64,000 bases of DNA from Planococcaceae bacterium Storch 2/2-2 (GTDB taxonomy: Bacteria; Bacillota; Bacilli; Bacillales_A; Planococcaceae), in assembly GCA_009740415.1 (NCBI GenBank), contig WOYE01000009.1, positions 1,302,001 through 1,366,000 of the forward strand. The letters are read 5' to 3'. Positions 9,637-19,936 of this stretch are shown here, piece by piece; positions within the stretch are counted from its first letter, which is position 1; every line of letters begins with the position of its first letter. The notes below the pieces were generated by a model, which was not told the DNA's origin, ran no database searches, and saw nothing but the letters and a program-made list of their open reading frames with translations. The translations under genes were made by a program, and so were the position numbers.

Positions 9637-10638
9637 TTAATGCGTCGAACCACGTGATTCAATATGGTACGGAAGCGATACTTTCGTCTCTTCGACTTCT
9701 TCTTTATCCATCAACTTCGTCAGAAGACGCATCGAGACAGCACCTAATTCATACAACGGTACAATCACCGATGTAAGTTGCGGACGTACAGCTCGCGCAA
9801 GTAACGAATGTTGGAAACATGTAATTTCATAATCGTCGGGAACCATCATGCCGCGGTCACGAATCGCATTCAATGCTGCTACCGCTAATTCATCATTGCT
9901 GACGAAAATCGCAGTCGGTTTCAACGATTCGTGATCTAACATCTCATCCCAGCGTGTGTACGCTTCATCGTACTGGTTGCTCGTTTCGATAATGTATTCT
10001 TCACGAATCGGTAAACCTGCATCGTTCAATGCCCGTTCGTATCCTGCTTTTTTACATAATACGTTAATGTCTCGTGTAAACGGCCCCGAAATGAACGCAA
10101 TCTCTTTATGACCGTTATCGATGAGCACTTTCACTGCATCGTATGCTGCTTGCTCGTAGTCCATATTGACCGTCGGATATTCATCCAACGCGTCGAGCGT
10201 TCCTGCTAAGACGATCGGCACGTTCGCCGTTTTCATCTCTTTCCGCATGACGTCTGAAATCGAATCACTCATGAAAATGATGCCATCGACTTGTTTTCCT
10301 AATAAGTCTTCCAATAATTCAATTTCTCTTTCTTGTCGTTTGTCGGTATTCGATAAGATGATGTTATATTCGTACATCGTCGCTACGTCCGCAATTCCAC
10401 GCGAAAGTTCCGCATAGAAGCTTTTCGAAGCGTCTGGCACGATGACGCCGATCGTCGTCGTCTTCTTACTCGCTAATCCTCTCGCTACCGCATTCGGACG
10501 GTAACCGAGTCGCTCGATGCAAGCGAGTACTTTTTTTCTCGTTTCAGGTTTGACGTTCGGGTTACCGTTCACTACGCGTGAAACAGTCGCCATTGATACG
10601 TTCGCTTCGCGCGCCACGTCATAAATCGTAATCGCCAT
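9637..10638 (-). CDS. ccpA: Catabolite control protein A
   Basis: LacI/GalR-family global regulator that binds cre sites with HPr-Ser46-P as cofactor and controls carbon catabolite repression. The 333-residue product opens with the helix-turn-helix TIYDVAREANVSMATVSRVV and hinge NGNPNVKPETRKKV, then a periplasmic-binding-protein-like effector core. Length and N-terminus match CcpA of Bacillales closely. ATG 10638 is preceded by AAAGGAG at ten bases; longer in-frame extensions would run into the aroA terminator. It lies downstream of aroA(G), as in B. subtilis, but a terminator separates the two, so it has its own promoter between 10639 and 10719. Confidence 0.96.
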   Translation of the reverse strand: MAITIYDVAREANVSMATVSRVVNGNPNVKPETRKKVLACIERLGYRPNAVARGLASKKTTTIGVIVPDASKSFYAELSRGIADVATMYEYNIILSNTDKRQEREIELLEDLLGKQVDGIIFMSDSISDVMRKEMKTANVPIVLAGTLDALDEYPTVNMDYEQAAYDAVKVLIDNGHKEIAFISGPFTRDINVLCKKAGYERALNDAGLPIREEYIIETSNQYDEAYTRWDEMLDHESLKPTAIFVSNDELAVAALNAIRDRGMMVPDDYEITCFQHSLLARAVRPQLTSVIVPLYELGAVSMRLLTKLMDKEEVEETKVSLPYHIESRGSTH

Positions 10639-10719
10639 AACTGTTCGACTCCTTTCAGTTTCCTCTAGTTTACCATAGTTTCCTTGCAACAGAGAACTTC
10701 CATCTGAAACCTTTTCAAC

Positions 10720-10760
10720 AAAAAACAAAACCGATTTCATCCATGAGGACGAAATCGGTT
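10720..10760 (-). terminator. aroA(G) terminator
   Basis: On the minus strand AACCGATTTC ... GAAATCGGTT is followed by TTGTTTTTTG, just downstream of the aroA stop. Confidence 0.85.
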
Positions 10761-10784
10761 AGTTGTTTGAATGGACACGTTCTA

Positions 10785-11867
10785 TTATACGAGTTGGTGA
10801 TTGTTCATGAACGTTTGAAGGGCATCGTAAAACTCATCGAATTCATTCAAGTCCATTTGTTGTGCTGCGTCCGATAAAGCGACTGCTGGGTCTGGGTGTA
10901 CTTCTGCCATCACCGCATCTGCTCCTACCGCGATTGCTGCACGTGCTGTCGGTAACAACAAGTCTTTACGGCCTGTTGAGTGTGTCACGTCGACAACGAC
11001 TGGTAAGTGTGTCTCTTGTTTTAAAATAGGAACCGCTGAAATATCTAATGTGTTACGTGTCGCACGTTCGTACGTACGAATACCACGTTCACAAAGAATA
11101 ATTTGGTCGTTTCCTTTTGAAATGATGTACTCTGCTGCTTTTACGAATTCGTCGATCGTTGCTGACATACCACGTTTTAATAAAACAGGTTTGTCTGTCA
11201 TCCCTGCTTCTTTCAACAATTCGAAGTTTTGCATGTTACGTGCTCCAATTTGGATAACGTCTGTGTAGTTCAACGCTTCTTCTAAATGGCTCGGCGTAAC
11301 GATTTCTGTAACGACTTGCAATCCTTCTTCATCCGCAACACGGCGTAAGATTTTTAAACCTTCTAAGCCGAGTCCTTGGAAATCGTACGGCGACGTACGT
11401 GGTTTGTAAGCTCCTCCACGGAGGAATTTCAATCCTTTTGCTTTGATCGATTTCGCAACTTGTGACACTTGTTCATACGATTCGACTGCGCACGGGCCGA
11501 AGATGAATGACGGTGTACCATCTCCGATTTTCGCGCCGTTCACGTCGACGATTGTATCTTCAGGTTTCTTCTTACGTGAGACGAGTAACGCATTGTTTTC
11601 TTCATCTTTTTGAATCTCGAGTGCTGACATGAAGATGCCTTTGAAAATCTCGTCTAAAATTCCGTTTGGAAGAGGTCCTTTGTTGTAATCTTTTAAGAAG
11701 TTCAACATTTCACGCTCGCGGATTGGATCATATCGGTTTACACCTTGTTTTTCTTTTACTTTACCAATTTGCTTAACGAGTGCTGTACGTTCGTTAATTA
11801 AATCTAAAATGTCGACGTTGAGCGTATCTACTTTTTGACGTAGTTGCTCTAAATTTTGTTCTGTCAT
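10785..11867 (-). CDS. aroA: Bifunctional chorismate mutase / DAHP synthase
   Basis: First enzyme of the shikimate pathway: condenses PEP and erythrose-4-phosphate to DAHP. An N-terminal chorismate mutase domain provides feedback control by chorismate or prephenate. Residues 1-90 are the AroQ-type mutase ([27 protein letters not shown]). The remainder is the class I-beta DAHP synthase with [28 protein letters not shown] and [15 protein letters not shown]. 360 residues compares with about 358 for B. subtilis AroA(G). The start is fixed by GGGGAGGAG. The position upstream of ccpA is conserved in Bacillus and staphylococci. Confidence 0.98.
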   Translation of the reverse strand: MTEQNLEQLRQKVDTLNVDILDLINERTALVKQIGKVKEKQGVNRYDPIREREMLNFLKDYNKGPLPNGILDEIFKGIFMSALEIQKDEENNALLVSRKKKPEDTIVDVNGAKIGDGTPSFIFGPCAVESYEQVSQVAKSIKAKGLKFLRGGAYKPRTSPYDFQGLGLEGLKILRRVADEEGLQVVTEIVTPSHLEEALNYTDVIQIGARNMQNFELLKEAGMTDKPVLLKRGMSATIDEFVKAAEYIISKGNDQIILCERGIRTYERATRNTLDISAVPILKQETHLPVVVDVTHSTGRKDLLLPTARAAIAVGADAVMAEVHPDPAVALSDAAQQMDLNEFDEFYDALQTFMNNHQLV

Positions 11868-12256
11868 TGTAATTCTCCTCCCCGCACATAGCTACTCTTT
11901 CTCTACTGAGTAATCTATGTTACATTTTGTTATGTTCGTCCTTTACAATAGGACGGTTGTTCGTACGTCTTTCGACGCATGATCACGATTGAAAGAATGT
12001 TCTCTCAATTGTTGAAACACGTCGTTGATTTTAATCGGTAGACGATTTCCTACCGGAACCTCTTATCGATCGTTGGTAAAAGGTTATGTTCAACATCTTA
12101 CCAAATCTGCTAAAATTTTTATATGAGGAATGAGAAAACTTTTCCGAAACTTTACAGTTGAAAAAGTTTGCTTGTCATTCATCATAATGAATTCATTTTG
12201 AAAAGTCACGCAATTTATACGATTTCTTCGTTTTATGATGAAAGGATGCGATTTTT
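11868..12256. other. Divergent intergenic region between aroA and the FtsA-like gene
   Basis: 389 bases without a gene. It holds the aroA ribosome site and a short hairpin CGGTAG / CTACCG (12036-12055) with no U-run. An extended -10 element TGCTAAAAT (12108-12116) could drive the FtsA-like gene. I find no T-box or riboswitch core and no clear promoter for aroA. Confidence 0.4.
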
Positions 12257-14404
12257 TTGGAAAATCTACTATTTTCTCTCGATATCGGGACACGTTCCGT
12301 CGTCGGGACCATTTTACGTCCACTCGATGACGAACGTTATGAAGTGCTCGACCTTCTACAAAAAGAACATAAAGAACGGGCGATGATCGACGGACAAATC
12401 CATGATGTCTTAAGCGTTGCATCAGTCATTCGGTCCGTCAAAGAAACGTTTGAAGAAACATTCGGTCCATTAACGGACGTTCACGTCGCTGCGGCAGGAC
12501 GCGCGTTACGTACGGTAACCGCTTATGCGACAAAAGACGTATCAAGGGAACCGTTACGCACGAAAGAAGCAGTCGAACATGTCGAGCTTTCTGCCGTTCA
12601 ACGTGCACACGAATTACTAGCAAAACAGTTTGAACGCGATCCGAACGACTACTACTGTGTCGGATATTCCGTCCTACGTTACGAAATTGATGGACAACCG
12701 ATTAGCCACTTAGTCGACCAAAGTGGGACGACCGCAACCGCTCACGTCATCGCTACATTCTTACCGAAAGTCGTCATCGAATCCCTTCTTTCTGCTTTAG
12801 AAAGAGCAGGACTGCGAATGAAAGGATTAACACTCGAGCCGATTGCGGCGATTCACGTGCTCATTCCCCCTTCGATGCGCCGATTGAATATCGCATTGAT
12901 CGATATTGGAGCCGGGACGTCAGACATTGCGATTACAAAAAACAATACGGTTATCGCTTACGGCATGGTTCCTGTTGCTGGCGATGAAATTACAGAAGTG
13001 ATCAGCTCTCACTACTTATTAGATTTCCCTGTTGCCGAACGAGTGAAACGTCAATTGACGACGGACGAACCGATCGTTTTCGAAGACATTTTAGGATTCG
13101 AACAAACGTTGCAACGAGAAGAAGTACTCGAAGTGATTGATTCGTCCATCGAACAACTCGCCACTTCGATTACTGACCAAATTTTAACGTTGAACGGCGA
13201 TGAATCCCCACAAGCTGTCATGGTCATCGGTGGAGGTAGTTTAACACCGACGATTACGGAACGATTCGTCCGTCTTTTACAACTGCCTGAGCAACGAGTC
13301 GGCATTCGATCGCTCGATGCGATCGCTACAGTGAAATGGGACGAATCGATCGATTCCTCTCCTGCGCTCGTTACACCCGTCGGCATCGCCATCGCCGCAC
13401 AACAATCACCGATCGAATATACGACGGTCTTTTTGAACGATGAGCCACTCCGTTTGTTCGAAGTGAATCCGCTAACCGTAGGCGATGCACTGCTCGCTGC
13501 CCAATTGAGCATTGCGAAGCTATTCGGTGAGCAAGGAGAATCTATTAGTTACACTGTGAATGGGAAGCGACAGACGATTCAAGGCGAGCCTGGCGAACCT
13601 TCCATCATTTATAAAAATGGTGAACTGGCGACTGTGCAAGATCCGTTAAATGCAGGTGACTCTCTCACCGTGCAAGAAGGTAAAAAAGGCGCTCGTGCTA
13701 AACGAACGATTCGTCAACTCTTCCCTTCTGTTGCGGACCGCTCCGTCACCGTAAACGGAGAACAATACGTCGTCACCCCTCGCTACGTCCGAAATGGAAA
13801 AGATGCGCAACCGGACGAGCTCATTCAGGACGGTGACGTCATTGAATCAATACCAGTCGACACGATCGAATCGTTATTTCATCAATTGTCGATAAAACGA
13901 CCGAAAACGAGCGAGGCGTTACGAATTTCGCTGAACGATCGCCCCCACTATGTGAAGACGAGCGAGACCGTGCTATTTATGAATGGACACCGTGTCACGT
14001 GGGACACGCCGTTCACGGACGGTTGTACGATCGATACAGCGATTCGAAACGAGCGGACGGTCGCTCAGTTACTTTTGGAGTTAGAAGTGCCGATTCAGTC
14101 GGAAATCGTCGTCGAATTTAATGGTGAACGTATCGAACTGAAACGCCCGCTTTTCGAAGCGACGATCAATGACGAAACGACGACGGACGAACGAGCAACT
14201 GTCACATCGGACGACACGATTGCCATTCGGACGAAGTCGGACGAACCTTTCATTTTTAGTGATGTTTTTCAAGTCGTTGATTTTCAATTGCCGACCGAAG
14301 AGCTCGTCACGTACCAACTCGTCCAAAACGGACAACCGGCTACGTTTACGACACCTATTTTTTCAGGCGATGTTTTATCGATTCATTTTCAACCGATGGA
14401 ATAA
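12257..14404 (+). CDS. Large FtsA/PilM-like actin-fold protein
   Basis: A 715-residue protein whose first 380 or so residues are an FtsA-type actin-like ATPase. Phosphate-1 is FSLDIGTRSVVGTI, phosphate-2 ALIDIGAGTSDIAI and the adenosine motif VMVIGGGSLTPTI; a 1C-like insertion lies between. The C-terminal 330 residues are an extra region of short beta-rich modules (TVNGKRQTIQGEPG, VTVNGEQYVV, VEFNGERIEL) that FtsA (about 420-440 aa) lacks. No terminal amphipathic membrane-targeting helix is obvious. The start is TTG 12257 behind AAAGGATG; the nearer ATG is out of frame. It is a single gene between terminators. A role in envelope or division organisation is inference. Confidence 0.85.
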   Translation: MENLLFSLDIGTRSVVGTILRPLDDERYEVLDLLQKEHKERAMIDGQIHDVLSVASVIRSVKETFEETFGPLTDVHVAAAGRALRTVTAYATKDVSREPLRTKEAVEHVELSAVQRAHELLAKQFERDPNDYYCVGYSVLRYEIDGQPISHLVDQSGTTATAHVIATFLPKVVIESLLSALERAGLRMKGLTLEPIAAIHVLIPPSMRRLNIALIDIGAGTSDIAITKNNTVIAYGMVPVAGDEITEVISSHYLLDFPVAERVKRQLTTDEPIVFEDILGFEQTLQREEVLEVIDSSIEQLATSITDQILTLNGDESPQAVMVIGGGSLTPTITERFVRLLQLPEQRVGIRSLDAIATVKWDESIDSSPALVTPVGIAIAAQQSPIEYTTVFLNDEPLRLFEVNPLTVGDALLAAQLSIAKLFGEQGESISYTVNGKRQTIQGEPGEPSIIYKNGELATVQDPLNAGDSLTVQEGKKGARAKRTIRQLFPSVADRSVTVNGEQYVVTPRYVRNGKDAQPDELIQDGDVIESIPVDTIESLFHQLSIKRPKTSEALRISLNDRPHYVKTSETVLFMNGHRVTWDTPFTDGCTIDTAIRNERTVAQLLLELEVPIQSEIVVEFNGERIELKRPLFEATINDETTTDERATVTSDDTIAIRTKSDEPFIFSDVFQVVDFQLPTEELVTYQLVQNGQPATFTTPIFSGDVLSIHFQPME

Positions 14405-14468
14405 CTACAGCTCACTTGTCAACTTGAAAAAACTGTACGAAACTCCCGACCTCTATTATAGAACGTTT

Positions 14469-14506
14469 AAAAAGCGCTAAAGTGTGAATACACTTTAGCG
14501 CTTTTT
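14469..14506. terminator. Bidirectional terminator
   Basis: Perfect 17-bp stem AAAAAGCGCTAAAGTGT / ACACTTTAGCGCTTTTT between the convergent FtsA-like gene and ytxH. Confidence 0.93.
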
Positions 14507-14519
14507 GTAATAGAACCGA

Positions 14520-15002
14520 TCATTGATCAGCTTTTTTATGTTCTTCCACGAGTTCTTCTTCGTCGTCCAACTGTTGAACAGGAACTGTCGGAATTTCGAT
14601 TTCATCGATGACAACCGGTTTCGGTTCAATCGATTCTTCGTATTCGTACGAAACCGTTCCGTCATCAAGTGGCGCTTGCATACGTTCGTCCGCCGCTTGA
14701 TTCAAGACACGGTTCGACTGTTCTTGTACTTGTTTTGTGAAGTCTTCTGTTTTGCCCATCGCTACATTCGTCAGTTCGATACTTTTTAATTTAATATCTT
14801 CTGCTTGTTGTGCGATCGTCTCTCTCACTTCACGACCTGATTTCGGTGCGAGCAATAGAGCGGCTGTCGCGCCGACGACTGCTCCGATCACTGTACCGAC
14901 TAAAAATGTACCCGTTGACGTCTCTTCTTCATAGTACCCGTCGGTTTGTGGACGGTGTTCGTAATTGACAGGTAAGCTCGATCCTGTTTGTTCATTCTTC
15001 AT
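14520..15002 (-). CDS. ytxH: YtxH domain protein
   Basis: A 160-residue protein of the YtxH (gas-vesicle-like) family. After about 30 polar residues a Gly/Ala-rich membrane segment appears (LVGTVIGAVVGATAALLLAP), then the family signature KSGREVRETIAQQ and an amphipathic helical region. A long acidic tail ends the protein. Members are small membrane-associated proteins of uncertain function, linked in B. subtilis to the general-stress-induced ytxGHJ operon. AAAGGAGG precedes the ATG. It follows ytxG by 13 bases and forms an operon with it; a ytxJ homologue is not present. Confidence 0.85.
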   Translation of the reverse strand: MKNEQTGSSLPVNYEHRPQTDGYYEEETSTGTFLVGTVIGAVVGATAALLLAPKSGREVRETIAQQAEDIKLKSIELTNVAMGKTEDFTKQVQEQSNRVLNQAADERMQAPLDDGTVSYEYEESIEPKPVVIDEIEIPTVPVQQLDDEEELVEEHKKADQ

Positions 15003-15015
15003 CGTGAGCCCTCCT

Positions 15016-15459
15016 TTATTTGTACGACTTCCAACCTTTAGTTTTCGGTGCTTTTTGCTCTTTCATTTTTGCTAACAGATCGATGACGACCGTACCCCAT
15101 TGAACCGTTTGAGCAATTTTATCACTATTTTTTTCAGCTTCAAGTACGACTGAGTTCGATACACGTGAAACCGAGTCGTTTAAGTTACCGACGGTCGTAC
15201 CGACACCGCGTACAGCGTCGACAACTGAATTTAATTTCTCTGATTTTTCTTGAACGTCTGCAGCGAGTTCATTCGTCTTATGTAATAAGTCTGTCGTCTC
15301 TGCTGTAATACCTTCCATTTGGCCTGAAATGTCTTCTAACGTCGCTGTCGCTACTTTTGCCGTATCTTTTAACGACATGAGCGTAATCGCTAAGCTCACG
15401 CATAAAATGAGAAATGCGACAGCTGCTACGATCGCAGCGATGTACAATAAGTTCACCAT
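15016..15459 (-). CDS. ytxG: DUF948 membrane protein YtxG
   Basis: A 147-residue DUF948 protein. An N-terminal membrane segment (LLYIAAIVAAVAFLILCVSL) is followed by a long helical region with heptad-like repeats (LEDISGQMEGITAETTDLLH; ELAADVQEKSEKLNSV), similar to methyl-accepting linker helices. A basic C-terminus ends KTKGWKSYK. Probably a membrane-anchored coiled-coil protein; no enzymatic function is known. GAGGGGG precedes the start. The position between murC and ytxH matches B. subtilis and staphylococci. 135 bases separate it from murC with no clear terminator. Confidence 0.85.
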   Translation of the reverse strand: MVNLLYIAAIVAAVAFLILCVSLAITLMSLKDTAKVATATLEDISGQMEGITAETTDLLHKTNELAADVQEKSEKLNSVVDAVRGVGTTVGNLNDSVSRVSNSVVLEAEKNSDKIAQTVQWGTVVIDLLAKMKEQKAPKTKGWKSYK

Positions 15460-15594
15460 GCTAATTCCCCCTCATATTTTTACAACTATGTATATTCATA
15501 CATAGCGAAGATAGTGGATCAATTTCCTATCTGTATCCTATTGTGACGAATTTTAAACATGTTGTCTATCCTTTTACGAAATTACTAGCCTTTT

Positions 15595-16911
15595 TTAACA
15601 AAGATTCGTACGTTTTTGCAACGTTGACTTTAATTCGTTCGCATAACGTGGAATATCGCCAGCACCCATGAATAAATAAACAGCTTCACCGTGTTTTACT
15701 AACTCATTCGATGCTTCAAAAGGTAAATAGTGAGCACCTTCTACTGCATCGACGACGTCATGAACCGTCAACGTTCCACGATCTTCACGAGCCGAACCAA
15801 AAATGTCACAAATGTAAACATCATCTGCTCGTTCTAAACTCGTCGCAAATTCATCGAGCAATGCAGCTGTGCGAGTAAACGTATGCGGTTGGAAAATAGC
15901 GACGACTCGTTTGTCCGGAAACTTTTGACGTGCAGATTCAATCGTCACTCGAATTTCAGTCGGATGGTGTGCATAATCGTCGACGACGATATGCTCTCCG
16001 TACGACGTAACTGAGAAACGACGTTTCACTCCACTGAACGTGTCAAATCCGTCTTGAATGATAGACGCTTCGATCTCTTCATATTGACAAAGCGCGATGA
16101 CTCCGAGCGCATTTAAAATCGCGTGATCTCCTGCTGAGCGGATCGTAAAACGATGGTAAAATTCATTGCGAATGAATACGTCGAACGATGAACCTTCTTC
16201 TGTCTTTTCAATATTTTTTGCGTAAAAGTCGTTCATCGGATCGAATCCGTAATAGACGATCGGCACGTTCGCGTGCAAACGTTGTAAATTTTCGTCGTCC
16301 CCACAAGCGATAATTCCTTTGCTCACTTGTCCAGCCATTTCATTAAATGCGTCGAGTACATCGTCCAAATCTTCAAAGTAATCCGGGTGATCAAAATCAA
16401 CGTTCGTCACGATCGTATAATCCGGGTGGTACGATAAAAAGTGACGTTTGTATTCACACGCTTCAAATACGAAATATGAAGCGTCTTTCACACCTTTTCC
16501 TGTTCCATCACCGATTAAAAACGAAGTCGGCTTTGCACCTGATAGTACGTGCGATAATAAACCGGTCGTCGATGTTTTTCCGTGCGTTCCCGTCACGCTA
16601 ATCGACGTCGCAGCTTTCATATAATCTCCTAAAAAATGATGGTAGCGAATGACCGGGACGCCCATCTCTTCTGCTCGTACGATTTCTTCATGTTCATCCG
16701 GAAATGCATTTCCTGCGATGACTGTCATATCTTCTTCAATGTTCTCTGCTTGAAATGGTGCGATTGGAATGTTGCGCTCTCGTAAAGGCTCCTCTGTGAA
16801 AAAGTACTTTTCTACATCTGATCCTTGAACGCGATGACCCGCATCGTGCAAAATTTGAGCGAGTGAACTCATTCCTGATCCTTTAATTCCTACAAAATGA
16901 AACCGTGTCAT
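15595..16911 (-). CDS. murC: UDP-N-acetylmuramate--L-alanine ligase
   Basis: Adds L-alanine to UDP-MurNAc, the first amino-acid step of peptidoglycan precursor synthesis in the cytoplasm. The 438-residue Mur ligase shows the N-terminal nucleotide-sugar domain motif [14 protein letters not shown] and the ATP-binding P-loop [14 protein letters not shown]. Also visible are the central [10 protein letters not shown] and the C-terminal-domain motif [11 protein letters not shown] typical of MurC. GGGAGGG precedes the ATG. It follows sftA by 140 bases on the same strand; murC lies apart from the dcw cluster next to the FtsK-like gene, as in B. subtilis (murC-ytpT). Confidence 0.98.
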   Translation of the reverse strand: MTRFHFVGIKGSGMSSLAQILHDAGHRVQGSDVEKYFFTEEPLRERNIPIAPFQAENIEEDMTVIAGNAFPDEHEEIVRAEEMGVPVIRYHHFLGDYMKAATSISVTGTHGKTSTTGLLSHVLSGAKPTSFLIGDGTGKGVKDASYFVFEACEYKRHFLSYHPDYTIVTNVDFDHPDYFEDLDDVLDAFNEMAGQVSKGIIACGDDENLQRLHANVPIVYYGFDPMNDFYAKNIEKTEEGSSFDVFIRNEFYHRFTIRSAGDHAILNALGVIALCQYEEIEASIIQDGFDTFSGVKRRFSVTSYGEHIVVDDYAHHPTEIRVTIESARQKFPDKRVVAIFQPHTFTRTAALLDEFATSLERADDVYICDIFGSAREDRGTLTVHDVVDAVEGAHYLPFEASNELVKHGEAVYLFMGAGDIPRYANELKSTLQKRTNLC

Positions 16912-17051
16912 TATGTACCCTCCCGAACGTTCTGAAAAATTTATATTGCTTTGCTTCGTTGGTCATTTTCAATACGCCTCTATATTTTCATCTTCCTACT
17001 TTGTCCACTGTTCATTATACTACAATTTCTTCACGTGACAATGAGCGCCCA

Positions 17052-19799
17052 TCATTTGTTCCAGCGCTCGAACAGTTCTTCTTCTGTAACGTAGACGTCG
17101 CGGCCTTTGCTACCGCGCGATTCTGAAACGAATCCCATCTCTTCCATTTCATCGACCATTTTCGCCGCTCGGTTGTATCCGATATTGAAACGGCGCTGTA
17201 GCGCTGAAACGCTAGCTGTCTCTTCACTTGCGATGTATTCGCACGCCTCACGGAATAGCGGGTCACGTTCTTCTAATTCAGCAACTGCGAGCAACTCGCC
17301 TTGCCCGAATGCGTAATTCGCCGGTCGCTCTCGACGGACGTGGTCGACCACTCGTTCGATTTCTTCATCAGAAACGTACGTTCCTTGTAAACGAACAGGA
17401 GCAGGCTTTCCATTTTCAACGAGTAATAAGTCACCGCGTCCGAGTAAATGTTCCGCACCGCTTTCATCCAAAATCGTACGCGAATCGATATGAGAAGCGA
17501 CAGAGAAAGCGATTCGAGTCGGAATGTTCGACTTGATCGTACCGGTAATGACGTCGACGCTCGGTCGTTGAGTGGCGATCAATAAGTGAATACCAGCGGC
17601 TCTCGCTTTTTGAGCGATGCGACTGATTGAGATTTCAACGTCTTGTGGAGCGAGCGTCATGAGATCAGCGAGCTCATCGATGACGATGAGCAAATACGGC
17701 ATCTTCTGTTCATGATGCTCTCGTGCCAATTCATTGTACTTATCAATATTTCGCACACCGAATGCAGCGAACTGCTCGTAACGGTCTTCCATTTCATTCA
17801 CTGCCCATTTTAACGCCATCGTTGCCGCTTTTACATCGGTAATGACAGGGCTTAATAAATGAGGAATGCCGTCGTACGGTGCGAGTTCGACCATTTTAGG
17901 ATCGATGAGGAGCAACCGTAGTTCATCGGGTGTCGCTTTATACAATAAGCTCACTAAAATCGAGTTAATACATACTGATTTCCCAGAGCCTGTTGCACCA
18001 GCGATTAAACCGTGCGGCATTTTTCGTAAGTCGAGCACTTTCGCATCGCCTGTAATGTCGACACCGATTGCTGCTGTGAGCGCTGATTGTGAATTGTGGA
18101 ACGCATCCGCAGTGAGCACTTCTGATAATGAGACGGCTCGCGGTGTACGGTTCGGAATTTCAACACCGATGAAATGCGTCCCTGGAATCGGTGCTTCGAT
18201 TCGAATGTCGCGCGCTGCGAGCGCCATTTTTAAATCGTCGGTTAAATTTTTAATTTTGTTCACTTTCGTTCCTCGTGCAACTGTCAATTCAAAGCGAGTG
18301 ACGGTCGGCCCTTGAACGGCACGTTTCACTTCCGATTCGATATCGAAGTGACGCAACGTATCTTCCAATGCGAGCGACTGTTCGTCCAACCACTTAGTAT
18401 CTTCTACTTTGGGAGCGGCTGGCGCTAAATAATCGATCGACGGAAGATGATACGTTCGATCTTCATCGAACGTTAAAGGTTGGACGACTTCCAGTTCTTG
18501 AGAAACGTTCTCCTCTGAATCGGTCGCTTCCTGTTCTGCCTCAACTAATTCATCCTTTAACGACTCGTCGTCTTCATGCGAACTTTCTTCCTCTCGCATG
18601 CGAGCATTGTCGGACAAATTTTCCTCGACGGTAGAAGCGATTTGTTTCGCCGCTCGTTCGCGCTCACGCTGCGCTTCCCACTTTTTCTTATCGGAAGCGA
18701 GCATAATGACGTTGAAGGGACGAATGTTTTCTTTCCGCTCTACCAGTTCATCTTCTTCCGGTTCAGCTTGATCTTCTTCATTCGCTTCGCCAAGTGTTTC
18801 TTCCTCTACAACGCTTCGCTCTTCATCGGTCGTCTGTTCGTTCTCTTCCGTTACAAGAAGTTCGCTAGGCGCGGACGGAACGTCTTCTTCGACGACCGAC
18901 GTTTCTTCATCCGTTTGATCCGATGCATCGCTACGACGGTGTTCCATACTTGGCTCAACGTTTAACGGTCGTTCTTCACGCTCTTTCCATCGTCGTTCAT
19001 CTTCAAGCGCCGGCGACTCCTCTTCCGTGAGAATCACTTCGTCTGCTGTCGGTTCACTTTCTTCCTGTCGTCGTTGTTCTGCACGTTCGTCTACGATTAA
19101 AGGGAACACTTCATCAGACGTCTCTACTACTTCAGACGATGCCGTTTCAAATTCGTCTTCAACTAATTCATCCGGAACGGTACGGAGCGATGACTCTTCT
19201 ACCTGCTCATCGATTTCATCTTCTTGACGAGCTTCATTCAACTGTTGCGCAATTTCTTCGTTGGAACGTTCGTCATGCTTTTTCGGACGGATGAGTCCTT
19301 CATTCGACTCGATCCACGTCCGGTCTTTTTTACTCGTATTCAATTGTTCAATCCACTCTTCATCCCGTTCTTGCATCCCGAAAATAGGCGAAGGAACGAC
19401 CGTTGGACGAAACGGACGCTTTTCGTCTACTTCGACAAGCTCCTCTTTTCGTTTCGGTCGTTCAACATGCTTTTCTTCTTTTCTGAAATGAGGCAAGATC
19501 GGGACGTCCGGGGCGTCCGACACGTCCTTCTCTTTTCTTCCCGGCCATCTTTTATTCAAATAAAGAGGCTTTGGTTCAAACTCTGTCTGCTCTTCGTCTA
19601 ACTTCTTTTCAGCTTGTTCCTCGATTTCATCGGGCATAATAGGAAATTCAAACGTTCGATTTGAACGTTGGGGAAGATCGGGACGCACTTCGTTTGGACT
19701 CGTACGGTCTTCATCCGTTCTTTCTAGTTCTCTCTCTGTATGTTCAAGTGTCTCTTCATCACCGAATAGACGGTTCACTATTTTTTTAAAAAAGCTCAT
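17052..19799 (-). CDS. sftA: Soluble FtsK/SpoIIIE-type DNA translocase SftA
   Basis: ATP-driven DNA pump that clears chromosome DNA from the closing septum. In the 915-residue protein the first 430 or so residues are an acidic, low-complexity linker with no membrane segment, as expected for SftA rather than membrane-bound SpoIIIE/FtsK. The motor follows, with Walker A IAGATGSGKSVCINS and Walker B LLIVIDELADLM. The C-terminal gamma winged-helix (SVSALQRRFNIGYNRAAKMV) reads KOPS/SRS polarity sequences. Three ATGs follow a GTG in tandem; I take the last (19799), six bases after AGAAGTG. It lies between ytpR and murC as in B. subtilis. Confidence 0.95.
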   Translation of the reverse strand: MSFFKKIVNRLFGDEETLEHTERELERTDEDRTSPNEVRPDLPQRSNRTFEFPIMPDEIEEQAEKKLDEEQTEFEPKPLYLNKRWPGRKEKDVSDAPDVPILPHFRKEEKHVERPKRKEELVEVDEKRPFRPTVVPSPIFGMQERDEEWIEQLNTSKKDRTWIESNEGLIRPKKHDERSNEEIAQQLNEARQEDEIDEQVEESSLRTVPDELVEDEFETASSEVVETSDEVFPLIVDERAEQRRQEESEPTADEVILTEEESPALEDERRWKEREERPLNVEPSMEHRRSDASDQTDEETSVVEEDVPSAPSELLVTEENEQTTDEERSVVEEETLGEANEEDQAEPEEDELVERKENIRPFNVIMLASDKKKWEAQRERERAAKQIASTVEENLSDNARMREEESSHEDDESLKDELVEAEQEATDSEENVSQELEVVQPLTFDEDRTYHLPSIDYLAPAAPKVEDTKWLDEQSLALEDTLRHFDIESEVKRAVQGPTVTRFELTVARGTKVNKIKNLTDDLKMALAARDIRIEAPIPGTHFIGVEIPNRTPRAVSLSEVLTADAFHNSQSALTAAIGVDITGDAKVLDLRKMPHGLIAGATGSGKSVCINSILVSLLYKATPDELRLLLIDPKMVELAPYDGIPHLLSPVITDVKAATMALKWAVNEMEDRYEQFAAFGVRNIDKYNELAREHHEQKMPYLLIVIDELADLMTLAPQDVEISISRIAQKARAAGIHLLIATQRPSVDVITGTIKSNIPTRIAFSVASHIDSRTILDESGAEHLLGRGDLLLVENGKPAPVRLQGTYVSDEEIERVVDHVRRERPANYAFGQGELLAVAELEERDPLFREACEYIASEETASVSALQRRFNIGYNRAAKMVDEMEEMGFVSESRGSKGRDVYVTEEELFERWNK

Positions 19800-19888
19800 C
19801 ATCATCACTTCTTTCCATTGTACATCACTTCATTTTAACAGCTTTTTCATCTGTAAATCAAATATGTTTCAAAAGAAAGAAACGACGA

Positions 19889-19926
19889 CAAAAACGCCTC
19901 AAAGTACTATCACTTCAAGGCGTAAA
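19889..19926 (-). terminator. Terminator downstream of ytpR
   Basis: On the minus strand ACGCCTTGAAGT ... ACTTTGAGGCGT is followed by TTTTTG, ending the ytpQ-ytpR operon before sftA. Confidence 0.8.
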
Positions 19927-19936
19927 AATGGAAACG

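Noticed and set aside
18576-18965. Phe/Arg-rich plus-strand ORF inside sftA
   Set aside because: Antisense shadow of the acidic low-complexity region; no ribosome site or plausible protein composition.
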